Assembly: GCF_003001955.1 (NCBI RefSeq)
Contig: NZ_PVNH01000005.1
Span: 310,001-374,000 of the forward strand
Length of the DNA stretch: 64,000 nucleotides
Source: Prauserella shujinwangii
GTDB taxonomy: Bacteria > Actinomycetota > Actinomycetes > Mycobacteriales > Pseudonocardiaceae
Direction of reading: 5' to 3'
The position numbers and the translations under genes were made by a program. Below, in pieces: positions 22,925 through 31,426 of the stretch; position 1 is the stretch's first letter, and each line of letters starts with the position of its first letter. The notes beneath the pieces were generated by a model. The model was not told where the DNA came from. It saw nothing but the letters and a program-made list of their open reading frames with translations, and ran no database searches.

Positions 22925-24637
22925 ATGGTCGCGTTCGGTGACGTGCGCCGCTGGCGGCCGGAGCCGCTCGACGAGGCGGAGCAGCAGCTGAAGTCGCGGT
23001 GTGAGCGGCTCCTCGCCCTGGCGGACGAGTTCGCCGACATGGCGATCCCGGAGAGCTGGACCGGCCCCGCCGCGGACGCCGCAGGGGCCCGGCGCACGCG
23101 GCTCACCGACCGGATGGAACGACTTGTCGCGGGCACGTCGGCCGCACGCACCGCGTTGATGAACGCGGCCGATGCGGTGATCGGGCTGCGGCACGCCGTC
23201 ACGGAGGCGGTCGAGCTGGCGAGCGCCAACGGCTTCGCCCTGGCCGAGGACGGCACCGTCCGCGACGCCGCGCCACCTCGTGCCGTTCCGGCCGGGCAGG
23301 TCGACGAGGTCCAGCGGGAACGGCAACGGCTGCGGGCCGAGCTCGTCGACCGGGTCGAGCAGATCATCCGCAGGGCCGACGACATCGACAGCGATCTGGC
23401 GACCGTGCTCGACAGGGTGGCGAACGGCGATGTCGGTGACGGCGGCGCCACGACCCTCTCAGCGGCGGCCGAAGCCGGTGCGACCCAGGTTTCGCTCTCG
23501 ATTACCGAGCCACCCGCGGGAAAGGGCACACCCGGCGACAACGCCGGCTGGTGGGACAGCCTGTCCAAGACCGAGCAACGGTGGGTCATCCGGCAGCACC
23601 CAGAGTGGATCGGCAACCGCGACGGCGTCCCGTTCGCGGCGCGGGACGAAGCCAACCGGGCACGGCTGGTCACCGAGAAGGCGCGGCTGCAGGAGGAGGC
23701 CAGGCGGCTGCGGGCGGACCTGGACGACAACGTGTTCGGCGGGCTCTTCACGAACGCCGACGCCCGCCTCGACCAGGTCGAGGAGAAGCTGGAGGCGATC
23801 CGCGCCATCGAGCGGACACTGACCAGGCCGGGGGAGCGTCAGCTCGTGCTGTTCGACACCACGCCGGAACGGGCGGAGGCCGCCATCGCCACAGGCAACG
23901 TGGACACCGCGGACCACGTCGCCGTGTTCACCCCGGGCCTGACGTCGAACGTGCCCGACAGCATGGCGAAGTACGACTCCGCCATGGACCAGTTGCAGCA
24001 CCGGGCGACCGACGAGCTCAAGCGATACGGCGACGGCGGTTCGGTCGCCACCGTCACCTGGATCGGGTACCAGGCGCCGCAGAACACCCTGGGCAGCTAC
24101 CTCGGCGACGACTCCGTCCTCTTCGACGACGCCGCGCGGGCCGGTGCGGAGAAGCTCACCCCGTTCCTCCAGGGAATCGACACGGCACGGGACGCGGACG
24201 CGCACCTCACCGCGCTCGGCCATTCCTACGGGTCCACCACGACGGGATTCGCGTTGCAGCAGAACACCGGGGTGGACGACGCGGTGTTCTTCGGTTCGCC
24301 GGGAATCGGCACGGGGCGGATCGAGGACCTCGCCGTTCCGGACGGCCACGCGACCTATATCGAGGCCAAGAACGACGTCGTGGGCGACCTCGGAGCGTTC
24401 GGCATTGACCCCAGTCACCTCGACGGCATGCGGCACGCCGAGTCCGGCGAAGCCCGGCACCCCGAGGACGGGCGGGTGCTGGCCGGTGTGACCGGCCACT
24501 CGGCCTACCTGGACGATGGCAGCACCAGCCAGTACAACATGAGCGTGATCGTCGGCGGGATGCCGGACCGCGTGGTCCAGGGAGAAAACCGTGGCATCGG
24601 CGACATCGGCTCGTGGCCGATCCCGGGGACCTACTGA
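22925..24637 (+). CDS. WXG-like helical N-terminus fused to a DUF1023 alpha/beta-hydrolase
   Basis: Encodes 570 residues from ATG 22925, immediately after the previous stop. Residues 1-120 form a WXG100-like helical hairpin (IPESWTGPAADAAGARRTRL supplies the W-x-G turn). Residues about 180-320 are charged helices (WWDSLSKTEQRWVIRQHPEW). The C-terminal about 250 residues are a DUF1023 hydrolase with nucleophile elbow ALGHSYGSTTTG, preceded by HVAVFTPGLTSN and followed by GVTGHSAYLDD supplying the His. There is no signal peptide; a type VII secreted lipase or esterase is plausible. Confidence 0.85.
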   Translation: MVAFGDVRRWRPEPLDEAEQQLKSRCERLLALADEFADMAIPESWTGPAADAAGARRTRLTDRMERLVAGTSAARTALMNAADAVIGLRHAVTEAVELASANGFALAEDGTVRDAAPPRAVPAGQVDEVQRERQRLRAELVDRVEQIIRRADDIDSDLATVLDRVANGDVGDGGATTLSAAAEAGATQVSLSITEPPAGKGTPGDNAGWWDSLSKTEQRWVIRQHPEWIGNRDGVPFAARDEANRARLVTEKARLQEEARRLRADLDDNVFGGLFTNADARLDQVEEKLEAIRAIERTLTRPGERQLVLFDTTPERAEAAIATGNVDTADHVAVFTPGLTSNVPDSMAKYDSAMDQLQHRATDELKRYGDGGSVATVTWIGYQAPQNTLGSYLGDDSVLFDDAARAGAEKLTPFLQGIDTARDADAHLTALGHSYGSTTTGFALQQNTGVDDAVFFGSPGIGTGRIEDLAVPDGHATYIEAKNDVVGDLGAFGIDPSHLDGMRHAESGEARHPEDGRVLAGVTGHSAYLDDGSTSQYNMSVIVGGMPDRVVQGENRGIGDIGSWPIPGTY

Positions 24638-25206
24638 TGACCATTCGCGCGGCCGTGACCGCCGTGACCTGCGCCGCGGCACTGCTGGTGTCCGGTTGTG
24701 GTCCTGACCAGTCGAAGGACGGAGACGTGAACGCTCACTTCGCCGAGTTGCTGCGGCGCCCCGACATCGAACGGGTACAGGCGGACTACCTCGCGATGGT
24801 CGAGCGGATCCAGTCCGGACTCGTCCGGGAGATCGGGATCGAGCCTTTCCCCGACGACGGCGACGAACCGGTCAGCGGCTCGGCCTGCCCTGGAGAGTTC
24901 TCGGCGGTACCGGAGGCGGAGGTCCGCCGCTACCGGTTCGGCGCCTCACCGACGCCGATCGACGACGACACCTGGCCCCGCGCGCTGCGACTGGTCGGCG
25001 ACCTCGCCGCCGAGCGGGGTTTCGACCGGCAGGACGTCGTGGTCGACCGGCCCGGTGACCACGAGGTCGCCTTCCGCGATCGGTACGGAGCGGAGCTGAT
25101 CTTCGGAACGGCCGAGAACACCGTCGTCAGCCTCAGCACCGGCTGCCACCTCACCCGGGAGGCGCACGAGCGCGGCACGCCGGCGCCCGAGGAACCGCTC
25201 TACTGA
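24637..25206 (+). CDS. LppA-like lipoprotein
   Basis: Encodes 189 residues; the ATG overlaps the hydrolase stop (24635-24639). The signal peptide [20 protein letters not shown] ends in lipobox LVSGC, so Cys21 should be lipidated and the protein anchored on the outer face of the membrane. The mature part is acidic, with two widely spaced cysteines ([13 protein letters not shown]) that could form a disulphide, as in mycobacterial LppA-type lipoproteins. It completes a three-gene secretion-related unit. Confidence 0.8.
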   Translation: MTIRAAVTAVTCAAALLVSGCGPDQSKDGDVNAHFAELLRRPDIERVQADYLAMVERIQSGLVREIGIEPFPDDGDEPVSGSACPGEFSAVPEAEVRRYRFGASPTPIDDDTWPRALRLVGDLAAERGFDRQDVVVDRPGDHEVAFRDRYGAELIFGTAENTVVSLSTGCHLTREAHERGTPAPEEPLY

Positions 25207-25481
25207 TCCGGTGCCTCTCGCGTGTCCGGCGGCGGTGTGCGTGCGATGAGGCGAGCCCGTTCCGGCTTGCTCGGACGTTTCGGGATCGGTGCGGCCTGTC
25301 GACCACTGTGGACAGCGGTCGCCGGCCGGTCCCGTCGTCGGTCCCGGAGGCGGTAGCTCACGCGGTGTGCCCGGTTGACGACCGACGGGTTCGTCGCGTG
25401 ACCGTCCACACGAGATCCGCCTGGCTCCGCGCGGGAGGTGGCGGCAGCGTGGCATCGGGTCGCCACTTACAGTGCGCGGTC

Positions 25482-25811
25482 ATGACGGTCCTGCGTTCCG
25501 TGTCGTTGTTCGTGCTGGCCGCGCTCGCCGAGATCGGTGGGGCCTGGCTGGTCTGGCAGGGCGTGCGGGAGCACCGCGGCGTGCTGTGGATCGGCGCGGG
25601 CGTCCTCGCGCTCGGCGCGTACGGGTTCGTGGCGACCCTGCAGCCCGATCCGCACTTCGGGCGGATCCTCGCGGCGTACGGCGGGGTGTTCGTCGCGGGG
25701 TCACTGGCCTGGGGAATGGTCGTCGACGGGTTCCGGCCCGACCGATGGGACTACCTCGGAGCGGCGGTCTGCCTGGTCGGCGTCGCCATCATCATGTACG
25801 CGCCGCGCTGA
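25482..25811 (+). CDS. YnfA-family (UPF0060) membrane protein
   Basis: Encodes 109 residues with four hydrophobic helices (about 4-24, 33-50, 60-80 and 89-107). The first contains [12 protein letters not shown] and the third [15 protein letters not shown], the hallmark motifs of YnfA proteins, small multidrug-resistance-like inner-membrane proteins. The ATG at 25482 has no clear ribosome site, so leaderless translation is possible. The 25207-25481 gap before it shows no gene. Confidence 0.9.
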   Translation: MTVLRSVSLFVLAALAEIGGAWLVWQGVREHRGVLWIGAGVLALGAYGFVATLQPDPHFGRILAAYGGVFVAGSLAWGMVVDGFRPDRWDYLGAAVCLVGVAIIMYAPR

Positions 25812-25962
25812 GGCCCCGGCGGCACTGAGACACGATGGAGTGTCTTCGTTACGATGAGTGCGCGGTTCAGTCAGGCAGCCGCGACCTCGCGCCAGGGGCG
25901 GGGTGCACGGGTTGCCGTTCGCTGCCTCGTCTCCCTCGCCCAGTACAGGGAGGAGGCAGATC

Positions 25963-26358
25963 GTGTATCCGGCGAACGAGAACTCCGATCTTCTGAGCCC
26001 GGCCGTTCGTCGCGTGGATTCCGGCACCGCCGTACTCGAGGCGGCAGGCGAGATCGATCTGGGCTCGGCGCCGCTGCTGGCCGCCCGGCTCGACGAGGTG
26101 CTGGTCCGGCGGCCCGCGGTGCTGGTCGTCGACCTGGCCGGAGTCGAGTTCATGGGCGCCGCGGGACTGAACGTCCTGGTGCGTGGTCACCAGTCCGCCG
26201 CCCGCGGTGGCACGGCCTTGCACCTGATCGCCGGCAGGCACGTGCGCAGGGTGGTCACGCTGTGCGGACTCGCCGGCGTGCTGCGAGTCCACGATGCACT
26301 CCACGCTCGTTCGCCTGATCCGAACATGCGGTTGATTGGCTGGAACAGGACCGGGTAG
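25963..26358 (+). CDS. STAS-domain anti-sigma factor antagonist
   Basis: Encodes 131 residues from GTG 25963, with GGGAGGAGG at 8-16 bases upstream deciding the start. The STAS core reads AVLEAAGEIDLGSAPLLAAR, LVVDLAGVEFMGAAGLNVLV, with Ala/Gly replacing the usual phosphorylatable Ser in the D-x-S-G loop (FMGAAG). Loss of that Ser suggests the protein is not controlled by kinase phosphorylation like SpoIIAA or RsbV. It precedes the STAS-HATPase gene by 9 bp and is probably co-transcribed. Confidence 0.85.
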   Translation: MYPANENSDLLSPAVRRVDSGTAVLEAAGEIDLGSAPLLAARLDEVLVRRPAVLVVDLAGVEFMGAAGLNVLVRGHQSAARGGTALHLIAGRHVRRVVTLCGLAGVLRVHDALHARSPDPNMRLIGWNRTG

Positions 26359-26367
26359 CCGCAACCC

Positions 26368-27225
26368 GTGGCCGCGAAAGCAGGCCGGCGCGGCATGGGA
26401 ACCGTCGACTTGGAGGCGCGCGCAGACAATGTCATGGCCCGATCTCCCATGACTGGGCAGGGCAAGGTGACGATCACCGTCGATACGGACCGCGACTGCC
26501 TCGTGGTGCGCCCGAGCGGGGTGCTCGACGAGCGTGGCTATCCTCTCCTGCGCGACACGCTGCGCAGGTGTGCGGCCGAGACACCCGTCGCCGTGATCGT
26601 CGACCTGCGGCACCTTGTCATCCCCTCGACCGCGTTCCTCACCGTCTTCACCAGCGTCTACGTCAGCACGGCGTGCTGGCCCGCGGTGCCGATCCTGCTC
26701 GTCGCCTGCGACGTCCGCACCCGGGAGTGGCTCAGGTCGTCCAGGATCACCCGGATCGTGCCCGTCCACCGCGCACTCGACGAGGCCGTGGCGGCGGCGG
26801 GCACCCAGCCGGAACGGCGCCGGTCCGCCAGGTGTTTCCCACGCGAGCACCCCGGCGGCGCCGTTCGCCGGTTCGTGACGGCCACGCTCGCGGAATGGGG
26901 AGTCGACCAGCTCGCCGAGGACGCGAGACTGATCGTCACCGAACTCGTCGAGAACGTCGGCCTGCACACCGGGTCCGAGCCGCGGGTGCGCCTCGAACTG
27001 CGCGGTGACGTGCTCACGGTCGCGGTGTCGGACGACGATCCCCGTCCGGCCGAGCTGCGCGAGGAGAGCCTCGGTGTGCGCTCCTTCTCCGGGCTGCGGC
27101 TGGTGTCCAAGCTGGCCTGTGCCTGGGGGAACTCGCCGACGAACGCGGGCGGCAAGATCGTCTGGGCGACGCTGCGCGTGCGGCGGGACCGGAGCGGTGA
27201 CACCCGCGTTCGGCCGTCACGTTAG
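26368..27225 (+). CDS. STAS-HATPase fusion regulator
   Basis: Encodes 285 residues from GTG 26368; ATG codons at 26395 and 26449 are alternatives because no ribosome site is clear. An N-terminal STAS-like domain (about 30-140: LVVRPSGVLDERGYPLLRD, VIVDLRHLVIPSTAFLTVF) is joined to a C-terminal GHKL ATPase of the RsbW/SpoIIAB type (about 165-275: ARLIVTELVENVGLHTGSEP, a degenerate LRLVSKLACAWG). The N-box ELVENVGLH has Val where many kinases have Ala. Joining antagonist and anti-sigma kinase modules in one chain suggests internal control of partner switching. Confidence 0.82.
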   Translation: MAAKAGRRGMGTVDLEARADNVMARSPMTGQGKVTITVDTDRDCLVVRPSGVLDERGYPLLRDTLRRCAAETPVAVIVDLRHLVIPSTAFLTVFTSVYVSTACWPAVPILLVACDVRTREWLRSSRITRIVPVHRALDEAVAAAGTQPERRRSARCFPREHPGGAVRRFVTATLAEWGVDQLAEDARLIVTELVENVGLHTGSEPRVRLELRGDVLTVAVSDDDPRPAELREESLGVRSFSGLRLVSKLACAWGNSPTNAGGKIVWATLRVRRDRSGDTRVRPSR

Positions 27226-27282
27226 GCTGCCGAACCGTACCTCTCGCTCGCCTCACCACGCCAGGAGAACAGGACTGCCCCG

Positions 27283-28572
27283 GTGAAGATCGCTGTCATT
27301 GCCCTGGGGAAGATCGGCCTCCCGCTCGCCACGCAGTTCGCGTCGAAGGGCCACCAGGTGGTCGGCGTCGACGTCAACGCCGAGGTCGTCGACCAGGTCA
27401 ACCGCGCCGTCGAGCCGTTCCCCGGTGAGGCGCATCTGCAGGAGAAGCTGAGCGAGCTGGTGCCCGCCGGCGCACTGCGGGCCACCACCGACTACGCGGA
27501 GGCGGTGCCGGGCGCGGACGCCGTGGTGCTCGTGGTGCCGCTGTTCGTCGACGACGACGCGCGGCCGGACTTCGCGTGGATGGACGCCGCGACCGAGGAG
27601 CTCGCGCGCCATCTCACGCCGGGAACGCTGGTGTCGTACGAGACGACGCTCCCGGTGGGCACCACGCGGAACCGGTGGAAGCCGATGCTCGAGAAGGGCT
27701 CCGGTCTCGCCGAGGGCACCGACTTCCACGTGGTGTTCTCCCCGGAACGAGTGCTCACCGGCCGGGTGTTCGAGGACCTGCGCAAGTATCCCAAGCTCGT
27801 CGGGGGCCTCTCCGAGGCCGGTGCGGCGCGCGCCGTGGAGTTCTACCGGGCCGTGCTCGACTTCGACGAGCGGCCCGACCTGGCGCGGCCGAACGGCGTG
27901 TGGGACCTCGGCTCCGCCGAGGCCAGCGAGCTGGCGAAGCTGGCGGAGACCACGTACCGGGACGTGAACATCGGGCTGGCCAACCAGTTCGCGCGCTTCG
28001 CCGCGACCGCCAACATCGACATCTACCAGGTCATCGAAGCGTCGAACTCGCAGCCGTACAGCCACATCCACCAGCCGGGCATCGCGGTCGGCGGGCACTG
28101 CATCCCGGTGTATCCGCGGCTGTACCTGTGGAACGACCCCGAGGCCACGGTGGTGCGGGCGGCCAGAGAGGCCAACGCCAGCATGCCCGACTACACCATC
28201 GGCCTGCTGGAGGGAGCACACGGCGACCTGACCGGCGCCCGCGTCGTGGTGCTCGGCGCCGCCTACCGGGGCGGGGTCAAGGAGACCGCCTTCTCGGGGG
28301 TGTTCGCGACGGTCGAGGCGCTGCGCGCCCGCGGCGCCACCCCGCTGGTGCACGACCCGCTGTACGCCGACGAGGAACTGCGTGCGCTCGGCTTCGAGCC
28401 GTACCACCTCGGGGAGAAGGCCGACGCGGCCGTCGTCCAGGCCGACCACCGGGAGTACGCCGACCTGCGGCCCGACGACCTGCCGGGCGTGAGCACCTTC
28501 GTCGACGGGCGGCGGGTCAGCTCGGCGGAGCTCTGGCCGGGCGTCACCTACCGGGTCATCGGCCGGGCCTGA
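27283..28572 (+). CDS. wbpA: UDP-N-acetylglucosamine 6-dehydrogenase (WbpA/WecC-like)
   Basis: Encodes 429 residues from GTG 27283. The N-terminal Rossmann domain has IALGKIGLPLATQFASKGHQ with the NAD motif. The catalytic cysteine is C273 in IAVGGHCIPVYP, with a helper Lys/Asn region ELAKLAETTYRDVN. The C-terminal UDP-binding domain has LGAAYRGGVKETAFS. It would oxidise C6 of a UDP-N-acetylhexosamine twice to the uronic acid. With the four WbpB/D/E/I-like enzymes nearby it most likely starts the diacetamido-uronic acid pathway; UDP-ManNAc dehydrogenase (WecC) is the alternative. Confidence 0.85.
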   Translation: MKIAVIALGKIGLPLATQFASKGHQVVGVDVNAEVVDQVNRAVEPFPGEAHLQEKLSELVPAGALRATTDYAEAVPGADAVVLVVPLFVDDDARPDFAWMDAATEELARHLTPGTLVSYETTLPVGTTRNRWKPMLEKGSGLAEGTDFHVVFSPERVLTGRVFEDLRKYPKLVGGLSEAGAARAVEFYRAVLDFDERPDLARPNGVWDLGSAEASELAKLAETTYRDVNIGLANQFARFAATANIDIYQVIEASNSQPYSHIHQPGIAVGGHCIPVYPRLYLWNDPEATVVRAAREANASMPDYTIGLLEGAHGDLTGARVVVLGAAYRGGVKETAFSGVFATVEALRARGATPLVHDPLYADEELRALGFEPYHLGEKADAAVVQADHREYADLRPDDLPGVSTFVDGRRVSSAELWPGVTYRVIGRA

Positions 28573-28594
28573 GCCGGACCACGACGGGAGAGAC

Positions 28595-29188
28595 ATGTCG
28601 TTCGTCGCTGACAGCGCCGACGTGGCGCCGACCGCGAAGCTGGGCGAGGGCAGCAAGATCTGGCATCTCGCCCAGGTGCGGGAGGACGCCCGGCTCGGGG
28701 AGAACTGCATCGTCGGCCGGGGCGCCTACGTGGGCACCGGAGTGCGCATCGGGGACAACTGCAAGATCCAGAACAACGCGCTCGTCTACGAGCCGGCCGA
28801 GCTCGCCGACGGCGTGTTCATCGGGCCGGCCGTGGTGCTGACCAACGACACCTACCCGCGTGCGGTCAACCCGGACGGAACGCTCAAGAGCGCCTCCGAC
28901 TGGGAGGCCGTCGGCGTGACCATCGCGGAGGGCGCCTCGATCGGCGCGCGTGCGGTCTGCGTCGCTCCCGTCCGCGTCGGCGCCTGGGCCACCGTGGCCG
29001 CGGGCGCCGTGGTGACCAGGGACGTTCCGGACTTCGGGCTCGTCGCGGGTGTACCGGCGCGGCGGGTCGGCTGGGTCGGCAAGGCGGGCGCCCCGCTGCG
29101 CCAGGAGGGCGAGCTCTGGGTCTGCCCGCTGACCGGTGAGACCTACACCGAGGCGGACGGCCTGCTCAGCCCCGCAGCAGGTCGCTGA
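28595..29188 (+). CDS. wbpD: UDP-3-amino-sugar N-acetyltransferase (WbpD-like left-handed beta-helix)
   Basis: Encodes 197 residues with hexapeptide repeats throughout: LGEGSKIWHLAQVREDARLG, then IVGRGAYVGTGVRIGDNCKI, then VGAWATVAAGAVVTRDVPDF. The NTDTYPR-like loop (LTNDTYPRAVNPDG) and length match WbpD/WlbB, which acetylates the 3-amino group of UDP-2-acetamido-3-amino-2,3-dideoxy-glucuronate with acetyl-CoA. It follows the dehydrogenase by 22 bp. Its 3' end overlaps the convergent glycosyltransferase gene by 23 bp. Confidence 0.85.
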   Translation: MSFVADSADVAPTAKLGEGSKIWHLAQVREDARLGENCIVGRGAYVGTGVRIGDNCKIQNNALVYEPAELADGVFIGPAVVLTNDTYPRAVNPDGTLKSASDWEAVGVTIAEGASIGARAVCVAPVRVGAWATVAAGAVVTRDVPDFGLVAGVPARRVGWVGKAGAPLRQEGELWVCPLTGETYTEADGLLSPAAGR

Positions 29189-30320
29189 CGACCGAGCGGA
29201 TCACCGCACAGTCCTCCGCCGAGTTCAGCACCGCCGCCGCCTCGTGGGTGTTCTGCTTGAACTTGCGCACCTGCTCCTCGTCCAGCCCGGCGAGCGTGTC
29301 GCGCATGGCCTGCGCCGAGGCGTCCGGGGCGATCGCGCCCAGCCCGTGCTCGGTGATCAGCCGGTCGGTCTCGGGAGCCGACCCGAACACCACCGCCAGC
29401 CTCGCCTGCACGAAGTCGAAGATCTTGTTCGGCAGCATGAACCGGTGGTTGGGGGTGAGCGGCGGCAGGCTGAAGACGCCGACGTCGTACTGGTTCAGCG
29501 TGGCCGCCAGCTCGTCCGGCCGCACGGGCGGATGCAGGGTGATCCGCGGTTCGTCGGCGATCAGCGCGCGGAGGCTGTCCAGGTAGCGGCCACCGTCCCG
29601 GCCCGGCACCAGGTAGAGGTCGAGGGTGAACTTCTCGTCGAGTCCGCGCACCGACTCGATGAGTGCTTCCAGGTTACGCCCGGGAATCGCGCCTCCACTG
29701 TGTACCAACCGGATACGACCGTCTCGTACCTCGCTCGGCTCCAGTTTCTGGTAGGCACTGGCGTTGCGTACCGTGCGAGGTCCTACGCCGAACCGTTCGC
29801 GGTACAACTCGCCGATCGAGTCGTTCACGACGGTGACGGCGGACATCTTCGGCAGGTACTTGGCGCACTGGTGCACCATGAACGGCTTCACCAGCAGCCG
29901 CCACGACAGCACGTGGGTCCGCTCCTCGGGAGCCCACTCGTGCATGTCGGCGACCACCGGGGCGCCCTTGGCGACGTGGTACCCGAGCGCCATGGCCCTG
30001 GCTTCGTTGGCCACGACGACATCGAACTCGCGGCCCTCGAGCAGCCGCCTCGCCGCCCGGACGGCGGGAGCCATGAACTCGGCCCGGTCGAACGTGTGCA
30101 GCGCCAGCGCGGCCACACCGGCGGGTGTCTGCGGGAGGGAGTAGAGGGCGTCGTCGAGTTCCAGGTGCTCGGCCGCGGCGGACGGCTTCGCGCCGTATCC
30201 GATGGTGGTCACGTCGCCGAGCTCGGCGAGGATGTCGAGCTGACGAAGCACCCGCGCGTCGCGGTTGATCTCCGAGAAGGAGATGCAGAGAATGCGCGCC
30301 GCGCGCTCACCATCGGCCAT
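29166..30320 (-). CDS. Glycosyltransferase family 4-like
   Basis: Encodes 384 residues. The N-terminal half (ILCISFSEINRDARVLRQLD, VVVANEARAMALGYHVAKGA) and C-terminal half (IRLVHSGGAIPGRNLEALIE, NQYDVGVFSLPPLTPNHRFM, LPNKIFDFVQARLAVV) show the GT-B two-Rossmann arrangement. The P-N-K-x-F-D motif is in the place of the retaining GT4 E-x7-E nucleotide-binding region. Donor and acceptor are unknown. It is the only reverse-strand gene among the cluster's left part and overlaps the acetyltransferase gene end. Confidence 0.82.
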   Translation of the reverse strand: MADGERAARILCISFSEINRDARVLRQLDILAELGDVTTIGYGAKPSAAAEHLELDDALYSLPQTPAGVAALALHTFDRAEFMAPAVRAARRLLEGREFDVVVANEARAMALGYHVAKGAPVVADMHEWAPEERTHVLSWRLLVKPFMVHQCAKYLPKMSAVTVVNDSIGELYRERFGVGPRTVRNASAYQKLEPSEVRDGRIRLVHSGGAIPGRNLEALIESVRGLDEKFTLDLYLVPGRDGGRYLDSLRALIADEPRITLHPPVRPDELAATLNQYDVGVFSLPPLTPNHRFMLPNKIFDFVQARLAVVFGSAPETDRLITEHGLGAIAPDASAQAMRDTLAGLDEEQVRKFKQNTHEAAAVLNSAEDCAVIRSVVSDLLRG

Positions 30321-30409
30321 GGCGCGGGAGTCTAGCGATGGTGGCAGGTCAGTAGGATTGCGCCCGTGCTGCTCGCCGACCCACCCCAGGTGCGACCCGT
30401 AAGGACGCC

Positions 30410-31426
30410 GTGACCGAACCGCCCACCGCAGCGGCCGGTCCGGCGGAACCGACCGCGCTGCACGTCAATGATGCCGCGTTCACCGCGCAGCGGATGATCG
30501 CCGAAGCGCGTCGCCGCGGGCACGTCTGGCGTTTCTTTCCGAAGGCCGCGCCCGACCAGGAGTGGCGTGGGCCGGCCGGGCGCGCTCGCCGGGCCGCCAT
30601 CGGCGCTGCCTGGGTCGCCCGGCTCGCCGTGCGGGCACGCCGGCACGACATCGTCCACGTGCACTCGGCGTCGACCCTGGCCCATTCCCGCCTCGGTGCT
30701 CCCCGGTTCGTCCTGCACTGCCACGGCAGCGATGTCCGCACCGCGCAGTACGACCCCGCCCGGCAGGACAGCATCCGGGCCGGGCTCAGGGAGGCGGAAG
30801 CCGTCTTCTACTCCACTCCCGATATCGCCGAGCACGTGCTGCCGCACCGCGCCGACGCCCTGTACCTCCCGGTGCCCATCGACGTCGACGAGGTGCCGAA
30901 GTGGACACCGGCGACGGGACGGCCGCGGGTTCTGTTCGCGTCCCGCTGGACTCCGGACAAGGGCATCGACACCCAGCTCGCGATGGCGCGCGAGCTGGTC
31001 GCCGCCGTCGGCGACCGGGCCGAGGTCGCCGGGCTGGACTGGGGGCCGCATGCGGTCGACGCGGCGGAGCTGGGGGTCCGGCTCCTGCCACGCGGCGACC
31101 ACGCGGCGTACCTGGAACTGCTCGCCGGCGCCCACGTCGTGGTGGGTCAGTCGGCGGGAATTCTCGCGGCGAGCGAGCTGGAGGCCCTCGCCGCGGGTGC
31201 CCCGGTCGTCACCCCCGTCGCGCTGCCGCTCTACGCGGACGCCCGGCCGCCGGTACTCGGTGGCAGTGTCGAGGACGCGGTGGCCGCGGTGCGGGCGCTT
31301 CTCGACGGCGAGGAGCCGCACGACCCGGATTCCGGCCGCGGTTGGGTGCGTGCGGTCCACGGCGTGGAACGAGCCGTGGACACCGTGTGCTCGGTGTACC
31401 GGGACGTCGTGGCGGCACGCGCGTGA
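30410..31426 (+). CDS. Glycosyltransferase family 4-like
   Basis: Encodes 338 residues from GTG 30410. GT-B features include HIVHVHSASTLAHS-like donor-side text (DIVHVHSASTLAHS), FVLHCHGSDVRTAQYDPARQ, PRVLFASRWTPDKGIDTQLA and the C-terminal SAGILAASELEALAAGAPVV with the E-x7-E style acidic motif. It is coupled to the flippase by a GTGA overlap (31423-31426), so both probably handle the same lipid-linked saccharide at the cytoplasmic face. Confidence 0.85.
   Translation: MTEPPTAAAGPAEPTALHVNDAAFTAQRMIAEARRRGHVWRFFPKAAPDQEWRGPAGRARRAAIGAAWVARLAVRARRHDIVHVHSASTLAHSRLGAPRFVLHCHGSDVRTAQYDPARQDSIRAGLREAEAVFYSTPDIAEHVLPHRADALYLPVPIDVDEVPKWTPATGRPRVLFASRWTPDKGIDTQLAMARELVAAVGDRAEVAGLDWGPHAVDAAELGVRLLPRGDHAAYLELLAGAHVVVGQSAGILAASELEALAAGAPVVTPVALPLYADARPPVLGGSVEDAVAAVRALLDGEEPHDPDSGRGWVRAVHGVERAVDTVCSVYRDVVAARA

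Noticed and set aside
25207-25481. CTGTCCACA-like sequence on the reverse strand near 25307 as a DnaA box
   Set aside because: It deviates from the consensus in the first base and is single, so it is not convincing.
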